From Sphingopyxis panaciterrulae (GTDB lineage Bacteria; Pseudomonadota; Alphaproteobacteria; Sphingomonadales; Sphingomonadaceae), in NCBI RefSeq assembly GCF_014199295.1, contig NZ_JACIJH010000003.1:248001-312000 (forward strand): a DNA stretch of 64,000 nt, in the 5' to 3' direction. Shown one piece after another: positions 51,635 to 60,729 of the stretch. The notes below the pieces were generated by a model that was not told the DNA's origin, ran no database searches, and saw only the letters and a program-made list of their open reading frames with translations. Each line of letters starts with the position of its first letter. Positions within the stretch are counted from its first letter, which is position 1. Position numbers and translations under genes: made by a program.

Positions 51635-52719
51635 CAATTGACCCCCTGCAGCCTTGTCGCGTTCTTGATCGCGGTCAGCCCGTCGCGCAACTCCGTTTCG
51701 CTCGTATAGCGCCCCCAGCCAAGGCGGATCGAAGCGCGCGCGTCGGCCTCGCTGACGCCCATCGCGCGGAGTACATGGCTGACCTTGCCCGATCCGCTGC
51801 CGCAGGCGCTACCGAGCGAGAAGGCGACATCGCGGGCGTCGGACATCAGGCGCAGCGCGTTCACGCCCTCGCGCCGGACGTTGAGATTGCCGTGGTAGCG
51901 CGGGTTCGCCGCGCCGTTGAGATTCCATTCGGGCAGCATGTCCCTCGCCAGCGACCACAGTCGCTCGACATGCGCGGCGTCGGCGTCGAAGCGCTCGGCG
52001 GCAAGCGCCGCGGCGGCACCGAACCCCGCGCACAGAGCCGGGGAGACGGTACCGGAACGCATCCCCTGTTCCTGCGCGCCGCCGAGCATCAGCGGCTCGA
52101 GGTTGACGCCGTCGCGCACCCATAGCGCGCCGATCCCTTTCGGTCCGTGGATCTTGTGCGCCGACAGCGCGATCAGGTCGGGGCCGTCGGGGATGGCGAC
52201 GCGGCCATAGCCCTGCACCGCGTCGCAGAGCAGCAGGCTGTTTTTCGCATGGGCCGCGGCGGCGAAATCGGCGACGGGCTGGATCGTCCCGACCTCGTTG
52301 TTGACCAGCATTGCCCCCACGATGCCGCCCTCGGGGATCAGCGCCGCGTCGGGCGGCAGCGCGAGACCGTCGCCATCGACCGGAAGGATCGCGGCGTTCA
52401 GCCGTTCGAGGCATTGCAGCGACGCCGCATGTTCGATGCTGAGCCCCGCGACCCCGCCCGGCTTCGCTTCGGCGCCGCGAAACAGCGCCCAGTTAAGCGC
52501 CTCGGTCGCGCCCGAAGTAAAGAAGACCCGCCCCCCCCTCGGGAGCAGCGCCGCGACCTGGTCGCGGGCGACCTCGACCGCGGCGGCGGCGGCGCGGCCG
52601 GCCTTGTGGGTGCTCGACGGGTTGGCGAAGCCGTCCCCCGGTCCCGCCAGCCAGCGCAGCATCGCCTCGCGCGCTTCGGGGGCGAGCGGCGTGGTGGCCT
52701 GATAGTCGAGGTAGATCAT
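51634..52719 (-). CDS. Cysteine desulfurase (NifS/IscS-like, class V aminotransferase)
   Basis: A PLP enzyme of 361 residues that removes sulfur from cysteine for Fe-S clusters or thiolation. The start MIYLDYQATTPL is the family N-terminus; the PLP lysine is Lys189 in SAHKIHGPKG and the sulfur-accepting loop cysteine is Cys306 in LGSACGSGSG. The loop is short and lacks the extra residues of SufS, which favours the IscS/NifS-like class. No iscU, hscA or suf gene follows; its partner here is the ferredoxin. Confidence 0.9.
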   Translation of the reverse strand: MIYLDYQATTPLAPEAREAMLRWLAGPGDGFANPSSTHKAGRAAAAAVEVARDQVAALLPRGGRVFFTSGATEALNWALFRGAEAKPGGVAGLSIEHAASLQCLERLNAAILPVDGDGLALPPDAALIPEGGIVGAMLVNNEVGTIQPVADFAAAAHAKNSLLLCDAVQGYGRVAIPDGPDLIALSAHKIHGPKGIGALWVRDGVNLEPLMLGGAQEQGMRSGTVSPALCAGFGAAAALAAERFDADAAHVERLWSLARDMLPEWNLNGAANPRYHGNLNVRREGVNALRLMSDARDVAFSLGSACGSGSGKVSHVLRAMGVSEADARASIRLGWGRYTSETELRDGLTAIKNATRLQGVN

Positions 52720-52754
52720 TCCGCCAGCCTTTGCTCTTTCATCTCTCCATCCTC

Positions 52755-52828
52755 GTCACCCCGGACTTGATCCGGGGTCCCGCTCAGCGACCTGGGAAAG
52801 CGGGACCCCGGATCAAGTCCGGGGTGAC
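52755..52828. repeat. Palindromic repeat, family 1, in the divergent gap before the hydrolase gene
   Basis: Arms GTCACCCCGGACTTGATCC and GGATCAAGTCCGGGGTGAC pair exactly around a short loop. It sits between the 5' ends of two divergent genes, unlike the copies at gene ends, so it cannot be only a terminator. Confidence 0.93.
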
Positions 52829-52872
52829 GGGTGAAGGGCAACAATCCACTTATTGCGAGTCATTTGCAAAAG

Positions 52873-52900
52873 TTGCAACTTGCCACCCATTTTCTATATA
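52873..52900 (+). promoter_or_regulatory. Possible sigma-70 promoter before the hydrolase gene
   Basis: TTGCAA and TATATA are 16 bases apart on the plus strand, in the otherwise AT-richer stretch 52855-52900. The ATG is 74 bases past the -10. Match is good for both boxes but unproven. Confidence 0.45.
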
Positions 52901-52973
52901 GGCGCCGCTTCCGCTCCGTCACCCCGTCTCCCAGCGAATCGGTGGCAAGTTCCAGACCCATGAAGGTGCGCCC

Positions 52974-53630
52974 ATGCCCGACGTCATTTTCCCCGGCCCC
53001 GAGGGCCGCATAGAAGGCCGTTTCTCTCCCCCGCCGCGTCCGCGCGCGCCGGTTGCGCTGATCCTGCACCCGCACCCGCAGGGCGGCGGCACGATGAACG
53101 ACCGCATCACCCAGGCGATGTACAAGAGCTTCGTCGCGCGCGGCTTCGCGACATTGCGCTTCAACTTCCGCGGCGTCGGGCGCAGCCAGGGGACGTTCGA
53201 CAACGGCATCGGCGAGCTGAGCGACGCCGCGTCGGCGCTCGACTGGGTGCAGTCGATCCATCCCGAGGCGCAGACGACCTGGGTCGCGGGCTTCAGCTTC
53301 GGCGCGTGGATCGGCATGCAGCTTCTGATGCGGCGGCCCGAGATCCGCGGCTTCCTGTCGGTCGCGCCGCCGGCGAACATGTATGATTTCAGCTTCCTCG
53401 CGCCCTGCCCCTCGTCGGGGATCATCGTCGCGGGCGGCTCCGATGAGATCGTGCCGCCGAGCGCGATCCAGAAGCTCGTCGATAAGCTGCGCACGCAGAA
53501 GGGCATCACCATCCATCACGACGAGATTCCACGCGCGAACCATTTCTTCGAGCATGAGCTCGACCAGTTGATGAAGTCGCTCGACAATTATCTGGACATG
53601 CGGCTGGCACCGGATTCGCCGATCCGCTGA
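52974..53630 (+). CDS. Alpha/beta hydrolase family protein
   Basis: A 218-residue alpha/beta hydrolase without a signal peptide. The nucleophile elbow is GFSFGAW with Ser108; the strand LRFNFRGVGRSQG follows an oxyanion-type HPHPQGGGTMNDR. The likely Asp is in GGSDEIVPP and His in RANHFF. The fold and length match the COG2945 group of small esterase-like proteins, substrate unknown. Start ATG at 52974 has a GAAGG site. Confidence 0.85.
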   Translation: MPDVIFPGPEGRIEGRFSPPPRPRAPVALILHPHPQGGGTMNDRITQAMYKSFVARGFATLRFNFRGVGRSQGTFDNGIGELSDAASALDWVQSIHPEAQTTWVAGFSFGAWIGMQLLMRRPEIRGFLSVAPPANMYDFSFLAPCPSSGIIVAGGSDEIVPPSAIQKLVDKLRTQKGITIHHDEIPRANHFFEHELDQLMKSLDNYLDMRLAPDSPIR

Positions 53631-53640
53631 GGAAAGACCA

Positions 53641-53727
53641 TCGCCCCCGCGAAGGCGGGGGCCGCTGTCGGCCCTATCCGGCAGCGATGCGTAAACCTCC
53701 GGCGGCCCCCGCCTTCGCGGGGGCGAC
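53641..53727. repeat. Palindromic repeat, family 3, after the hydrolase gene
   Basis: Arms TCGCCCCCGCGAAGGCGGGG and CCCCGCCTTCGCGGGGGCGA pair perfectly. It fills the space between the hydrolase and the convergent 54-residue membrane protein gene, ending 2 bases before that gene's stop. Confidence 0.93.
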
Positions 53728-53729
53728 GG

Positions 53730-53894
53730 TCACTTCGTCGGCACCAGCCAGATCACCACATTGGCGAACATCACCAGCGCCGCGACGAACATCAGCAGCG
53801 CGCGGCGGCGATCGCCGGTGCGAAAGATGTAGACAGCGCCGCCGGTCAGGGCGACCGCGGCGAGCATGAGCAGGGACATGATCGTGTCGGACAT
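53730..53894 (-). CDS. 54-residue two-helix membrane protein
   Basis: A short gene with MSDTIMSLLMLAAVALTGG at its start, a cytosolic basic turn (FRTGDRRRAL) and a second hydrophobic helix (MFVAALVMFANVVIWLV) ending PTK. The GDRRRAL turn between two helices is the pattern of a hairpin membrane protein. The frame is complete, with the stop at 53730. I do not recognise a named family; similar tiny proteins are common in sphingomonads. The ribosome site is weak. Confidence 0.6.
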   Translation of the reverse strand: MSDTIMSLLMLAAVALTGGAVYIFRTGDRRRALLMFVAALVMFANVVIWLVPTK

Positions 53895-54005
53895 GCGGCG
53901 GCTGTATCGCCCGCGTCACAAATTTGCCACCTCGCTTATGGTCAATTCAGGCGACTTCGCCTAAAGCGCGCGCATCGATTCCTTCTTCGCCGCAGGAGAC
54001 GCGCC

Positions 54006-54470
54006 ATGCGCATCGCCATCGCCTCCGATCATGCCGCCTATGAACTGAAGGTGCTGCTCGCCGACTGGCTGCGCGGCGAGGGGCACGAGGTCGCCGACCT
54101 CGGCACCGACGGCCCGGACAGCGTCGATTATCCCGATTACGGATACCGCCTGGCCGAAGCGATCGCGAGCGGCAGCGCCGAACGCGGCGTCGCGCTGTGC
54201 GGATCGGGGATCGGCATTTCGATCTCGGTCAATCGCAACCCCGCGTGCCGCTGCGCGCTCGTGTCCGAGCCGCTGTCGGCGAAGCTGGCGCGCGAACATA
54301 ATGACGCCAACGTCGTCGCGATGGGCGCGCGGCTGACCGGCATCGACATGGCCAAGGCGTGCATCACCGCCTTCCTCGCCACCGATTTCGCCGGCGACCG
54401 CCACGTGCGCCGCGTCGAAAAGCTTTCCAAGCCCCCGTTCAATTTGGCCCAACTGGAGACCAGCCGATGA
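54006..54470 (+). CDS. rpiB: Ribose 5-phosphate isomerase B
   Basis: Interconverts ribose 5-phosphate and ribulose 5-phosphate in the pentose phosphate pathway. 154 residues with the family start [15 protein letters not shown], the active-site loop [18 protein letters not shown] and the phosphate-binding [12 protein letters not shown]. The conserved catalytic Cys is in ALCGSG. It overlaps glyA by 4 bases (ATGA). Confidence 0.95.
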   Translation: MRIAIASDHAAYELKVLLADWLRGEGHEVADLGTDGPDSVDYPDYGYRLAEAIASGSAERGVALCGSGIGISISVNRNPACRCALVSEPLSAKLAREHNDANVVAMGARLTGIDMAKACITAFLATDFAGDRHVRRVEKLSKPPFNLAQLETSR

Positions 54471-55774
54471 CCACAGACACGCTCGACAAGCCCATCAAAT
54501 CGGCCGGCTATTTCACCGACAGCGTCGGCACCGTCGACCCCGCGGTCGCGGCGGCGATGAAGCATGAACTCGAACGCGAGCAATATCAGATCGAGCTGAT
54601 CGCGAGCGAGAATATCGTCTCGAAAGCGGTCCTCGAAGCGCAGGGATCGGTCTTCACCAACAAATATGCCGAGGGTTATCCGGGTCGCCGCTATTATCAG
54701 GGTTGCGCGCCGTCTGACGAGGTGGAGCAACTCGCCATCGACCGCGCCAAGGCCTTGTTCGACTGCGGTTTCGCCAACGTCCAGCCGCATTCGGGCGCGC
54801 AGGCGAACGGCGCGGTGATGCTGGCGCTGACCAAGCCTGGCGCGACCATCCTCGGCATGAGCCTCGACGCCGGCGGCCACCTGACCCACGGCGCGGCGCC
54901 GGCGATGTCGGGCAAATGGTTCAATGCGGTGCAGTACGGCGTGCGCGCCGACGATCATCTGGTCGATTTCGACCAGGTCGAGGCGCTGGCGAAAGAGCAT
55001 CGCCCCGCCCTCATCATCGCGGGCGGGTCGGCCTATCCGCGCACGCTCGACTTCGCGCGCTTCCGTGCGATCGCCGACGACGTCGGCGCGCTGCTGATGG
55101 TCGACATGGCGCATTTCGCCGGGCTGGTCGCGGGCGGCGCGCATCCCTCGCCGCTGCCGCACGCGCATGTCGTGACCACGACGACGCACAAGACGCTGCG
55201 CGGCCCGCGCGGCGGCATGGTGCTGACCAATGACGAGGCGATCGCCAAGCGCATCAACTCGGCCGTCTTCCCCGGCCTGCAGGGCGGCCCGCTGATGCAC
55301 GTCATCGCCGCGAAGGCGGTCGCCTTCGGCGAGGCGCTGCGTCCTGAGTTCAAGACCTATGCGAAGGCGACGATCGCTAACGCGCAGGCACTCGCGAACC
55401 GGCTGAAGGCGCGCGGCGCCGATGTCGTCGCGGGCGGCACCGATACCCACCTCGCGCTCATCGACCTGCGTCCGCTCGGCGTCACCGGCCGCGACGCCGA
55501 CGAGGCGCTCGAACGCAGCGCGATCACCTGCAACAAGAATGGCATTCCCTTCGACCCGCTGCCGCCGATCAAGACCAGCGGCATCCGCGTCGGCTCGCCC
55601 GCCGGCACCACCCGCGGCTTCGGCATCGCCGAATTCGAGGAGATCGGCGATATGGTCGCCGACGTTCTGGAAGCGCTGCGCGACAAGGGCGAGCATGGCG
55701 ACGCCGACGTCGAGGCCGATGTGCGCCGCCGCGTCCGCGCGCTGTGCGAGCGCTTCCCCATCTATGGAGGCTGA
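54467..55774 (+). CDS. glyA: Serine hydroxymethyltransferase
   Basis: A PLP enzyme that interconverts serine and glycine and loads tetrahydrofolate with one-carbon units; 435 residues. The motif [16 protein letters not shown] carries PLP Lys242; the start region [32 protein letters not shown] is the family signature. The ATG at 54467 is inside the end of rpiB; earlier in-frame ATGs belong to the rpiB region. It is the second gene of a five-gene unit with nrdR and a methyltransferase. Confidence 0.97.
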   Translation: MTTDTLDKPIKSAGYFTDSVGTVDPAVAAAMKHELEREQYQIELIASENIVSKAVLEAQGSVFTNKYAEGYPGRRYYQGCAPSDEVEQLAIDRAKALFDCGFANVQPHSGAQANGAVMLALTKPGATILGMSLDAGGHLTHGAAPAMSGKWFNAVQYGVRADDHLVDFDQVEALAKEHRPALIIAGGSAYPRTLDFARFRAIADDVGALLMVDMAHFAGLVAGGAHPSPLPHAHVVTTTTHKTLRGPRGGMVLTNDEAIAKRINSAVFPGLQGGPLMHVIAAKAVAFGEALRPEFKTYAKATIANAQALANRLKARGADVVAGGTDTHLALIDLRPLGVTGRDADEALERSAITCNKNGIPFDPLPPIKTSGIRVGSPAGTTRGFGIAEFEEIGDMVADVLEALRDKGEHGDADVEADVRRRVRALCERFPIYGG

Positions 55775-55777
55775 CCG

Positions 55778-55990
55778 ATGGCAAAGCCCGGAATCGAAAC
55801 ATTGCTTGGCGATACGGTCGAGGAAATCAAGGCGATGGGCAAGGAAGGGATGGACCATCCCTCGACGAAACCCGTGCTGATCGGCGGCGGCATCGGAGCC
55901 GTCGCCGGCGCGGTGCTGCCTGTCGTGAGCTGGCCCATCGGCCTGCTCGCGGGCGCCGCGATCGCGCTTTACGGCCGGGTTCGTCGCTGA
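55778..55990 (+). CDS. Small membrane protein of unknown function in the glyA operon
   Basis: 70 residues, starting MAKPGIETLLGDTVEEIKAMGKEG. It has a central glycine-rich hydrophobic region (IGGGIGAVAGAVLPVVSWPIGLLAGAAIALYG) likely forming one or two membrane helices, and ends in RVRR. No family is recognised. It lies 3 bases after glyA and 3 bases before nrdR, so it is surely co-transcribed. Confidence 0.7.
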   Translation: MAKPGIETLLGDTVEEIKAMGKEGMDHPSTKPVLIGGGIGAVAGAVLPVVSWPIGLLAGAAIALYGRVRR

Positions 55991-55993
55991 TCC

Positions 55994-56464
55994 ATGCGCT
56001 GTCCCTATTGCGGCCATGAAGACAGCCAGGTGAAGGACAGCCGTCCCACCGAGGACGGCGCGGCGATCCGGCGGCGGCGGCAATGCGAGGATTGCGGGGC
56101 GCGCTTCACCACCTTCGAGCGCATCCAGCTTCGCGAAGTCGGCGTGCTCAAGGCCGGCGGCGGGCGCGAACCTTTCGACCGCGAGAAACTGATGCGCAGT
56201 GTCCAGATCGCCTGCCGCAAACGTCCGATCGATGGCGCGCGCATCGAACGGCTCGTCTCGGGCATCCAGCGCCAGCTCGAAACCTCGGGCGAAAACGAGG
56301 TCAAGGCATCACAGATCGGCGCGATGGTGATGGAGGCGCTGAAGGGCTTCGACAATGTCGCCTATATCCGTTTTGCCAGCGTCTATCGCGACTTCACCGA
56401 GGCCAAGGATTTCGAGGAATTCGCCGCGACGATCAGCGAAGCGGCGCACCAGAACGGCTCGTGA
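55994..56464 (+). CDS. nrdR: Transcriptional repressor NrdR
   Basis: The zinc-ribbon plus ATP-cone regulator that represses ribonucleotide reductase genes. 156 residues: Zn ribbon [17 protein letters not shown]...CEDCGARF (four Cys), then the ATP cone [25 protein letters not shown]. Starts at an ATG 3 bases after the small membrane protein. NrdR next to glyA is a known arrangement. Confidence 0.96.
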   Translation: MRCPYCGHEDSQVKDSRPTEDGAAIRRRRQCEDCGARFTTFERIQLREVGVLKAGGGREPFDREKLMRSVQIACRKRPIDGARIERLVSGIQRQLETSGENEVKASQIGAMVMEALKGFDNVAYIRFASVYRDFTEAKDFEEFAATISEAAHQNGS

Positions 56465-57198
56465 GCAAGGCCCCTCCCCCCGTCATCGTCCTCGTCCGAC
56501 CGCAACTCGGCGAGAATATCGGCAAGGCCGCGCGCGCGATGCTCAATTTCGGACTGACCGAGCTGCGCCTCGTCGCCCCGCGCGACGGCTGGCCGAATCC
56601 CGATGCGGGGCCCGCGGCGTCGGGTGCCGATGTGGTGCTCGCCGATGCCGTGGTGTTCGACAGCCTCGCCGAGGCGGTCGCCGATTGCGGGCATATCTAT
56701 GCGACCACGGTGCGCAAGCGCGGTGTGACCAAGCCGGTGCTGACGCCAGAGGGGGCTGCGCGGGACGTTCATGCGCGGGCGGTGCGATCGGCCTATGTCT
56801 TCGGCCCCGAGCGATCGGGCCTTGAAAGCGACGATGTCGCGCTCGCGCACGAAATCGTCACGGTGCCGATCAACCCCCAATTCGGCTCGCTGAACCTCGC
56901 GCAGGCGGTGATCCTGCTCGCCTATGAATGGTCGAAGGGCGAAGCGCTCGCCAGCCCGCCCGATGTTCCGCTCGATCCGCCCGCGCCGCACAAGGAACTA
57001 GAGGATCTGATCGACCATCTGGTCCGCGACCTCGATGCGGCGGGCTATTTCTTTCCGCCCGAACGCACGACAACAACGCTGCGCACCCTGCGCACCGCGC
57101 TGACCAAAACCGGCTGGTCGCACAACGATATCCGGATGATGCACGGCATCATTGCGACGCTGGGAAAGGCTCGCAAGTCGGCACGGGGCGAGGATTAG
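56461..57198 (+). CDS. TrmJ/LasT-like SpoU RNA methyltransferase
   Basis: A SPOUT-fold methyltransferase, 245 residues, starting at GTG 56461 overlapping nrdR by 4 bases. [25 protein letters not shown] is the SpoU N-terminus; the knot has [39 protein letters not shown], matching TrmJ-type tRNA (cytidine/uridine-32 2'-O) methyltransferases. The C-terminal helical domain ([17 protein letters not shown]) is also TrmJ-like. The target nucleotide is not certain. Confidence 0.88.
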   Translation: MSKAPPPVIVLVRPQLGENIGKAARAMLNFGLTELRLVAPRDGWPNPDAGPAASGADVVLADAVVFDSLAEAVADCGHIYATTVRKRGVTKPVLTPEGAARDVHARAVRSAYVFGPERSGLESDDVALAHEIVTVPINPQFGSLNLAQAVILLAYEWSKGEALASPPDVPLDPPAPHKELEDLIDHLVRDLDAAGYFFPPERTTTTLRTLRTALTKTGWSHNDIRMMHGIIATLGKARKSARGED

Positions 57199-57451
57199 CG
57201 GTTGTCAGGAAACCATCGGTCGGAACCGGTGGAAGACGTGGAGGGTAGCGGGAGCCGTATCATCACTCTAAGATCATGTTAATAGAGGAAATTATTTCCC
57301 TCGTGACAGCTCGTACCCGCACTAATACCCTCATTCGTCAAAGATAAAAAATGGGAATCGAAATGGGGGATAAAACGGGAAACCAATAGGCTGTCCCGCT
57401 GCGATCGATCATAATTCCGCCCTGTGATGATCGAAGGGGAGAAGCAGTTCT
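57199..57451. other. Low-GC intergenic stretch without a gene
   Basis: The 253 bases after the methyltransferase gene are clearly lower in GC than the rest of the window (about 40% by eye around 57260-57410). They hold only short hairpins (for example near GATCGATC at 57404) and no credible coding frame. The stretch borders the frameshifted excisionase-like gene, so it looks like a degraded remnant of foreign DNA. Confidence 0.6.
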
Positions 57452-57660
57452 CTAACTCTTCTCGAAGAGGCGCTTGAGGCTGGCAATTCTGATGAAGGCG
57501 ATCGACCGACCTTTACCGTTTCAAACACTCCGGCCTCTATGAGTTCATAGAACGTCGATCGACCAATGCCGGTGAGGTTCCCGGCGCGGCTATGCGGCGC
57601 ATAGACGGAAGGAACCGACAGCAATCTGATACATTGCCGCACCGTGCTGGCTGCTGTCAC
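57452..57660 (-). pseudogene. AlpA/excisionase-like helix-turn-helix gene, frameshifted
   Basis: On the minus strand the stretch AGNLTGIGRSTFYELIEAG followed by VFETVKVGRS is a good match to the DNA-binding domain of short AlpA/excisionase proteins of prophages and integrative elements. In the same frame the sequence then turns to nonsense. One base off, the frame continues AFIRIASLKRLFEKS and stops at 57452, the expected family end (VGR-x-AFI-IASL-RLFE). A single missing base near 57500 therefore appears to break the gene. A sequencing error would give the same picture. Confidence 0.6.
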
Positions 57661-57708
57661 AGTCTCGTTGGTACGCGACCTGCCGATGGTCGAACGCGCG
57701 GGAATGCC

Positions 57709-57849
57709 CTATTTTTTCGAACGCTTGCCGCCGTCGCCGACGCGGATCGTAAATTCGCCTAGCGATGGCGCCGGCGCAACAAGATCGCGCTGCCCCCTGG
57801 CGCCGACCGCATAAGCCCTGACCATCACAAAATAGCGGCCTTTGTCCAC
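57709..57849 (-). pseudogene. Orphan C-terminal-like fragment after the CHAT gene
   Basis: On the minus strand, after the CHAT stop and shifted by two bases, a frame open for 46 codons reads (V/M)DKGRYFVMVRAYAVGARGQRDLVAPAPS and ends FTIRVGDGGKRSKK. The codon use is normal and the text looks like the last strands of an extracellular beta-sandwich domain. No start with a ribosome site is seen. It may be the remnant of a lost gene end, or a tiny real gene. Confidence 0.3.
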
Positions 57850-57854
57850 GAAAC

Positions 57855-60686
57855 CTAACGTGAAAACAGCTCGAACGGCGCCCATAGCGCCGGGTGGTCG
57901 GCTTTCGCCTCTCCATCCGTCCCACGCCGGACCGACAGGATCGCGCTGCGCAGCGCGGCCGCCGGGTCATCGCCGCGGCCCAGCCCCTTGACCGTACCGA
58001 CCGACAGCCGCCGGGCAATGTCATCGCGCACCGGCCAGTGGCTGGCCATTACGCGCTCCGCCCCGGCGAGGAAAAAGCCCTGCGCCAGCCCCGACAATTG
58101 CGGGCGGTCGGCATCGGCCCCGCCCGCGCTGTTGCAAGCGGACAGGATGACGAGCCCTGCCGGGAGGTCGAGCGCACCGATCTCGCTGGGTTTGAGTAGC
58201 CCGTCGTCGCCATCGGCCGGCGTCAGCAACAGCGCCGGTTCGTCGAGACCATCGAGTTCGCCCGACAACAGCCCGTGGGTGGCGAAAGCCAGCACCGCGC
58301 CGCTGGGGATCGGCGTCGCGCGAAGCCGCCCCTCGGTCGCGTCGGCGCCGATCAGCAGCTGCGATCCGTCAGCGCCGATCGCCGCCGCCAACGCGGCCAG
58401 TTCGCGCTCCGCGCCGGGCAGGGCCGGAAGCGCGTCGATCGCGCGCGCGGTTCCGACCGAACGCATCGCCATCAGCGCGCCCACCTTGCCGCCTTCGACG
58501 CCGCCCAGCCCGACAAGCGCGCGGCTCACCGCGCCTTTCCCCATCGCCATGTCGCCCGGCCGCGGAGCGCGGACGAGCCGGCGAATCGCGACGCGGTCGA
58601 TCAGATAATCATCCCGCCGCACATCGGGCACAAGGAGGCCGAACGGCAGCGCACCGAGCGTGCCGTTGGCGACAACCGACAGGCGCCGCGCAGGGCGAAG
58701 TATCGCCGCCGTTTCGGCGGGAACGAGGAGCGTATAGAGGTCTGCCGCTGTCCTGCGATCGAAGCGGTCGATAGCGCCATCATCGATCGCCGCGCGAAGC
58801 CGCCCGACCAGCGCATTCACAGGGGCATCGGCAGCGAGCAGATATTGCTTCGTCCGCCCGCCTGACGCCACGGTAACAAGCCACGGTCCGCCGAGGTCGG
58901 TAATCACCAGCGCGGCTTCGTCGGCGGCGGACGCCGCCGTCGTCAGGTCGCTCAATGTCGACGGCGTGAAGACTAGCCGTGCGCGCTCGGCAGGCGCAAG
59001 CGCGGCGTCGAGCGCCGCGATCGCCTGACGGTTGGCATCGAGTTCGGCGGTGACGGCGGCAAGGTCGAAGGCCGGATCGGGGCGTGCGAGATTGGCGTCG
59101 ATGCGCGCTTCGAGTCCCTGCCGCGCCGCGAGCAGTTGGCGGCGCTCGGCCACTTTCGTCCCCAAGTCGCTGTCGGTTGCCGCTGCGCGTTCGCTTTCAG
59201 CCATGGCGAGCGTATCGTCGAGACCCGTCCGCGCCGCCCATTGCTGCGTTTCGAATGCTTCTTCGGCCGCGCCGCGGCGTGCAAAAATCTCCGCCAGCCA
59301 GCCATAGGCGGGCCGCTGCCGTTCGGCCTGCGCCGATCCGCGCGCCAGATTGGCGTTGAGCGTCAGCGCGGCGAACAGCCCGCGCGCGGCGGCAACAAGT
59401 TCGGCCGCCGGGCGGCTGTCCCCGCGATCTTGCGCGCGCAGCAACAACGCTCGCGCAAGAAGCAGGTCGGGATGGCTGGGGGGCATGCGCGTCTCGCGCA
59501 GCGCCACCGACTGGGCGGCCGCCTGTTCGGCGGCCGCCCAGTCGCCGTTGGCCAGCGCCGCCTTCGCCAGATTGTCGCGTGCATTGGCGCGGTCGCGATG
59601 CCCCTCGGGCAGGCGCGCGTCGCGGATCGCCAGCAGATCGCGCGCCAGCACCTCCGCCTCCGCGCCACGCCCCGCGCCGAGCAGCGCGACCAGCCGCGTA
59701 TCGCGCGCGGCGAGCGCGCGGTCGCTTTCGGCGCCAAGCTGCGCGTCGATGATCGGTGTCGCGGCATCGAGGAAAGCGATGGCGCCTTCATATTGGCCGG
59801 CGCGTGTCATCGCCTGCGCATATTGCACCCGCATCGCGGCGCTGTTCTGGTTCGGTCCGCCCGTCGCCTGCTCGGTCAGTTCGAAGGCACGGCGGATCAT
59901 CGGCATCGCATCGTTCGGACGGTTCAGGCGATAGAAGATCGCGCCCAGATTGGCATAGAGGTTCGCCATCATCGGATGGTCGGCGCCCAGCGCGCCGCCG
60001 ACGCGGGCGAGCGATCCTTGCGCTGTCTCGATCGCCTCCTCTGTCCGCCCCGACGTATAGAGATAGACGATGCGGTTGGCGCTCCACACGGCGACGGCGG
60101 GCGGGACGGGATCGATGGCGAGGCCCATCTCGATCGCCTGCGCATTGCGATCGAGCGCGTCGTCGAGCCGGCCATGCTCCAGATAGGAGGCGGCCAAGTT
60201 CGACAGGATCACCGCATGGTCGAACTTCGGGGACTGCGGATCGGCCGCATAATCGGCGACGAGCCGCTCGTTGATCGCCAGCGCTGCGGCGTGATCGGCC
60301 TTGAAATTGAGGATATAGGCGCGCGCGCCAAGCGCGTTGCGCCACGCCTGACGATAGCCCACCTGTTCTTCGAGCTTCGGCAGCACACGGTCGACGATAG
60401 CCAGCGCGGGGTCCATCTCCCCCGACGAGGCGAGCGATAGCGCGACGTAGATTTCACGAGCCGCGACCTCCGGATGACCGGCGGGATAGAGGCGACGCGC
60501 TTCGGCCAGCGTTTCGTCGGCCAGCGCACGATAGGCGGCTTGATCGGCCTCAGGTTCGGCCTTCTCGATCTGGGCGATCAGCGCGTCGAGCCGGGTGCGA
60601 TCGACCGCCGAGGGTTGCGCCGCCACCGGCGCCGCCAGCAGCCCCATCCCGACCGCGAGCAGCAGTCCGATCCTTGTCCCGCTCAT
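57855..60686 (-). CDS. Exported TPR-CHAT (caspase-like) protein
   Basis: A 943-residue protein. A signal peptide covers about 1-23 (ends VAAQP). Residues about 30-480 are TPR-like helix pairs (AVILSNLAASYLEHGRLDDALDRNAQAIEMG; MANLYANLGAIFYRLNRPNDAM), a helical spacer lies to about 570, and the C-terminal 340 residues are a CHAT peptidase domain. The dyad is intact: His804 in LAFATHGLLSGELDG and Cys851 in VILSACNSAGG. CHAT is a clan CD caspase relative; TPR parts bind the activator or substrate. Most studied bacterial CHAT proteins are cytoplasmic, so the signal peptide stands out. It is the last gene of a sensor-linked cassette. Confidence 0.92.
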   Translation of the reverse strand: MSGTRIGLLLAVGMGLLAAPVAAQPSAVDRTRLDALIAQIEKAEPEADQAAYRALADETLAEARRLYPAGHPEVAAREIYVALSLASSGEMDPALAIVDRVLPKLEEQVGYRQAWRNALGARAYILNFKADHAAALAINERLVADYAADPQSPKFDHAVILSNLAASYLEHGRLDDALDRNAQAIEMGLAIDPVPPAVAVWSANRIVYLYTSGRTEEAIETAQGSLARVGGALGADHPMMANLYANLGAIFYRLNRPNDAMPMIRRAFELTEQATGGPNQNSAAMRVQYAQAMTRAGQYEGAIAFLDAATPIIDAQLGAESDRALAARDTRLVALLGAGRGAEAEVLARDLLAIRDARLPEGHRDRANARDNLAKAALANGDWAAAEQAAAQSVALRETRMPPSHPDLLLARALLLRAQDRGDSRPAAELVAAARGLFAALTLNANLARGSAQAERQRPAYGWLAEIFARRGAAEEAFETQQWAARTGLDDTLAMAESERAAATDSDLGTKVAERRQLLAARQGLEARIDANLARPDPAFDLAAVTAELDANRQAIAALDAALAPAERARLVFTPSTLSDLTTAASAADEAALVITDLGGPWLVTVASGGRTKQYLLAADAPVNALVGRLRAAIDDGAIDRFDRRTAADLYTLLVPAETAAILRPARRLSVVANGTLGALPFGLLVPDVRRDDYLIDRVAIRRLVRAPRPGDMAMGKGAVSRALVGLGGVEGGKVGALMAMRSVGTARAIDALPALPGAERELAALAAAIGADGSQLLIGADATEGRLRATPIPSGAVLAFATHGLLSGELDGLDEPALLLTPADGDDGLLKPSEIGALDLPAGLVILSACNSAGGADADRPQLSGLAQGFFLAGAERVMASHWPVRDDIARRLSVGTVKGLGRGDDPAAALRSAILSVRRGTDGEAKADHPALWAPFELFSR

Positions 60687-60729
60687 CCGTCCTCCCCCAA
60701 CGTTCGTTGCCGGCCCGCCTGGACCTTCA

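Noticed and set aside
54137-56083. 648-codon open frame antisense to rpiB-glyA
   Set aside because: Covers several conserved genes on the opposite strand; no family features.
57590-58024. 144-codon minus-strand frame overlapping the CHAT gene end
   Set aside because: Arg-rich out-of-frame text over the conserved CHAT C-terminus; only its middle coincides with the AlpA-like remnant's start.
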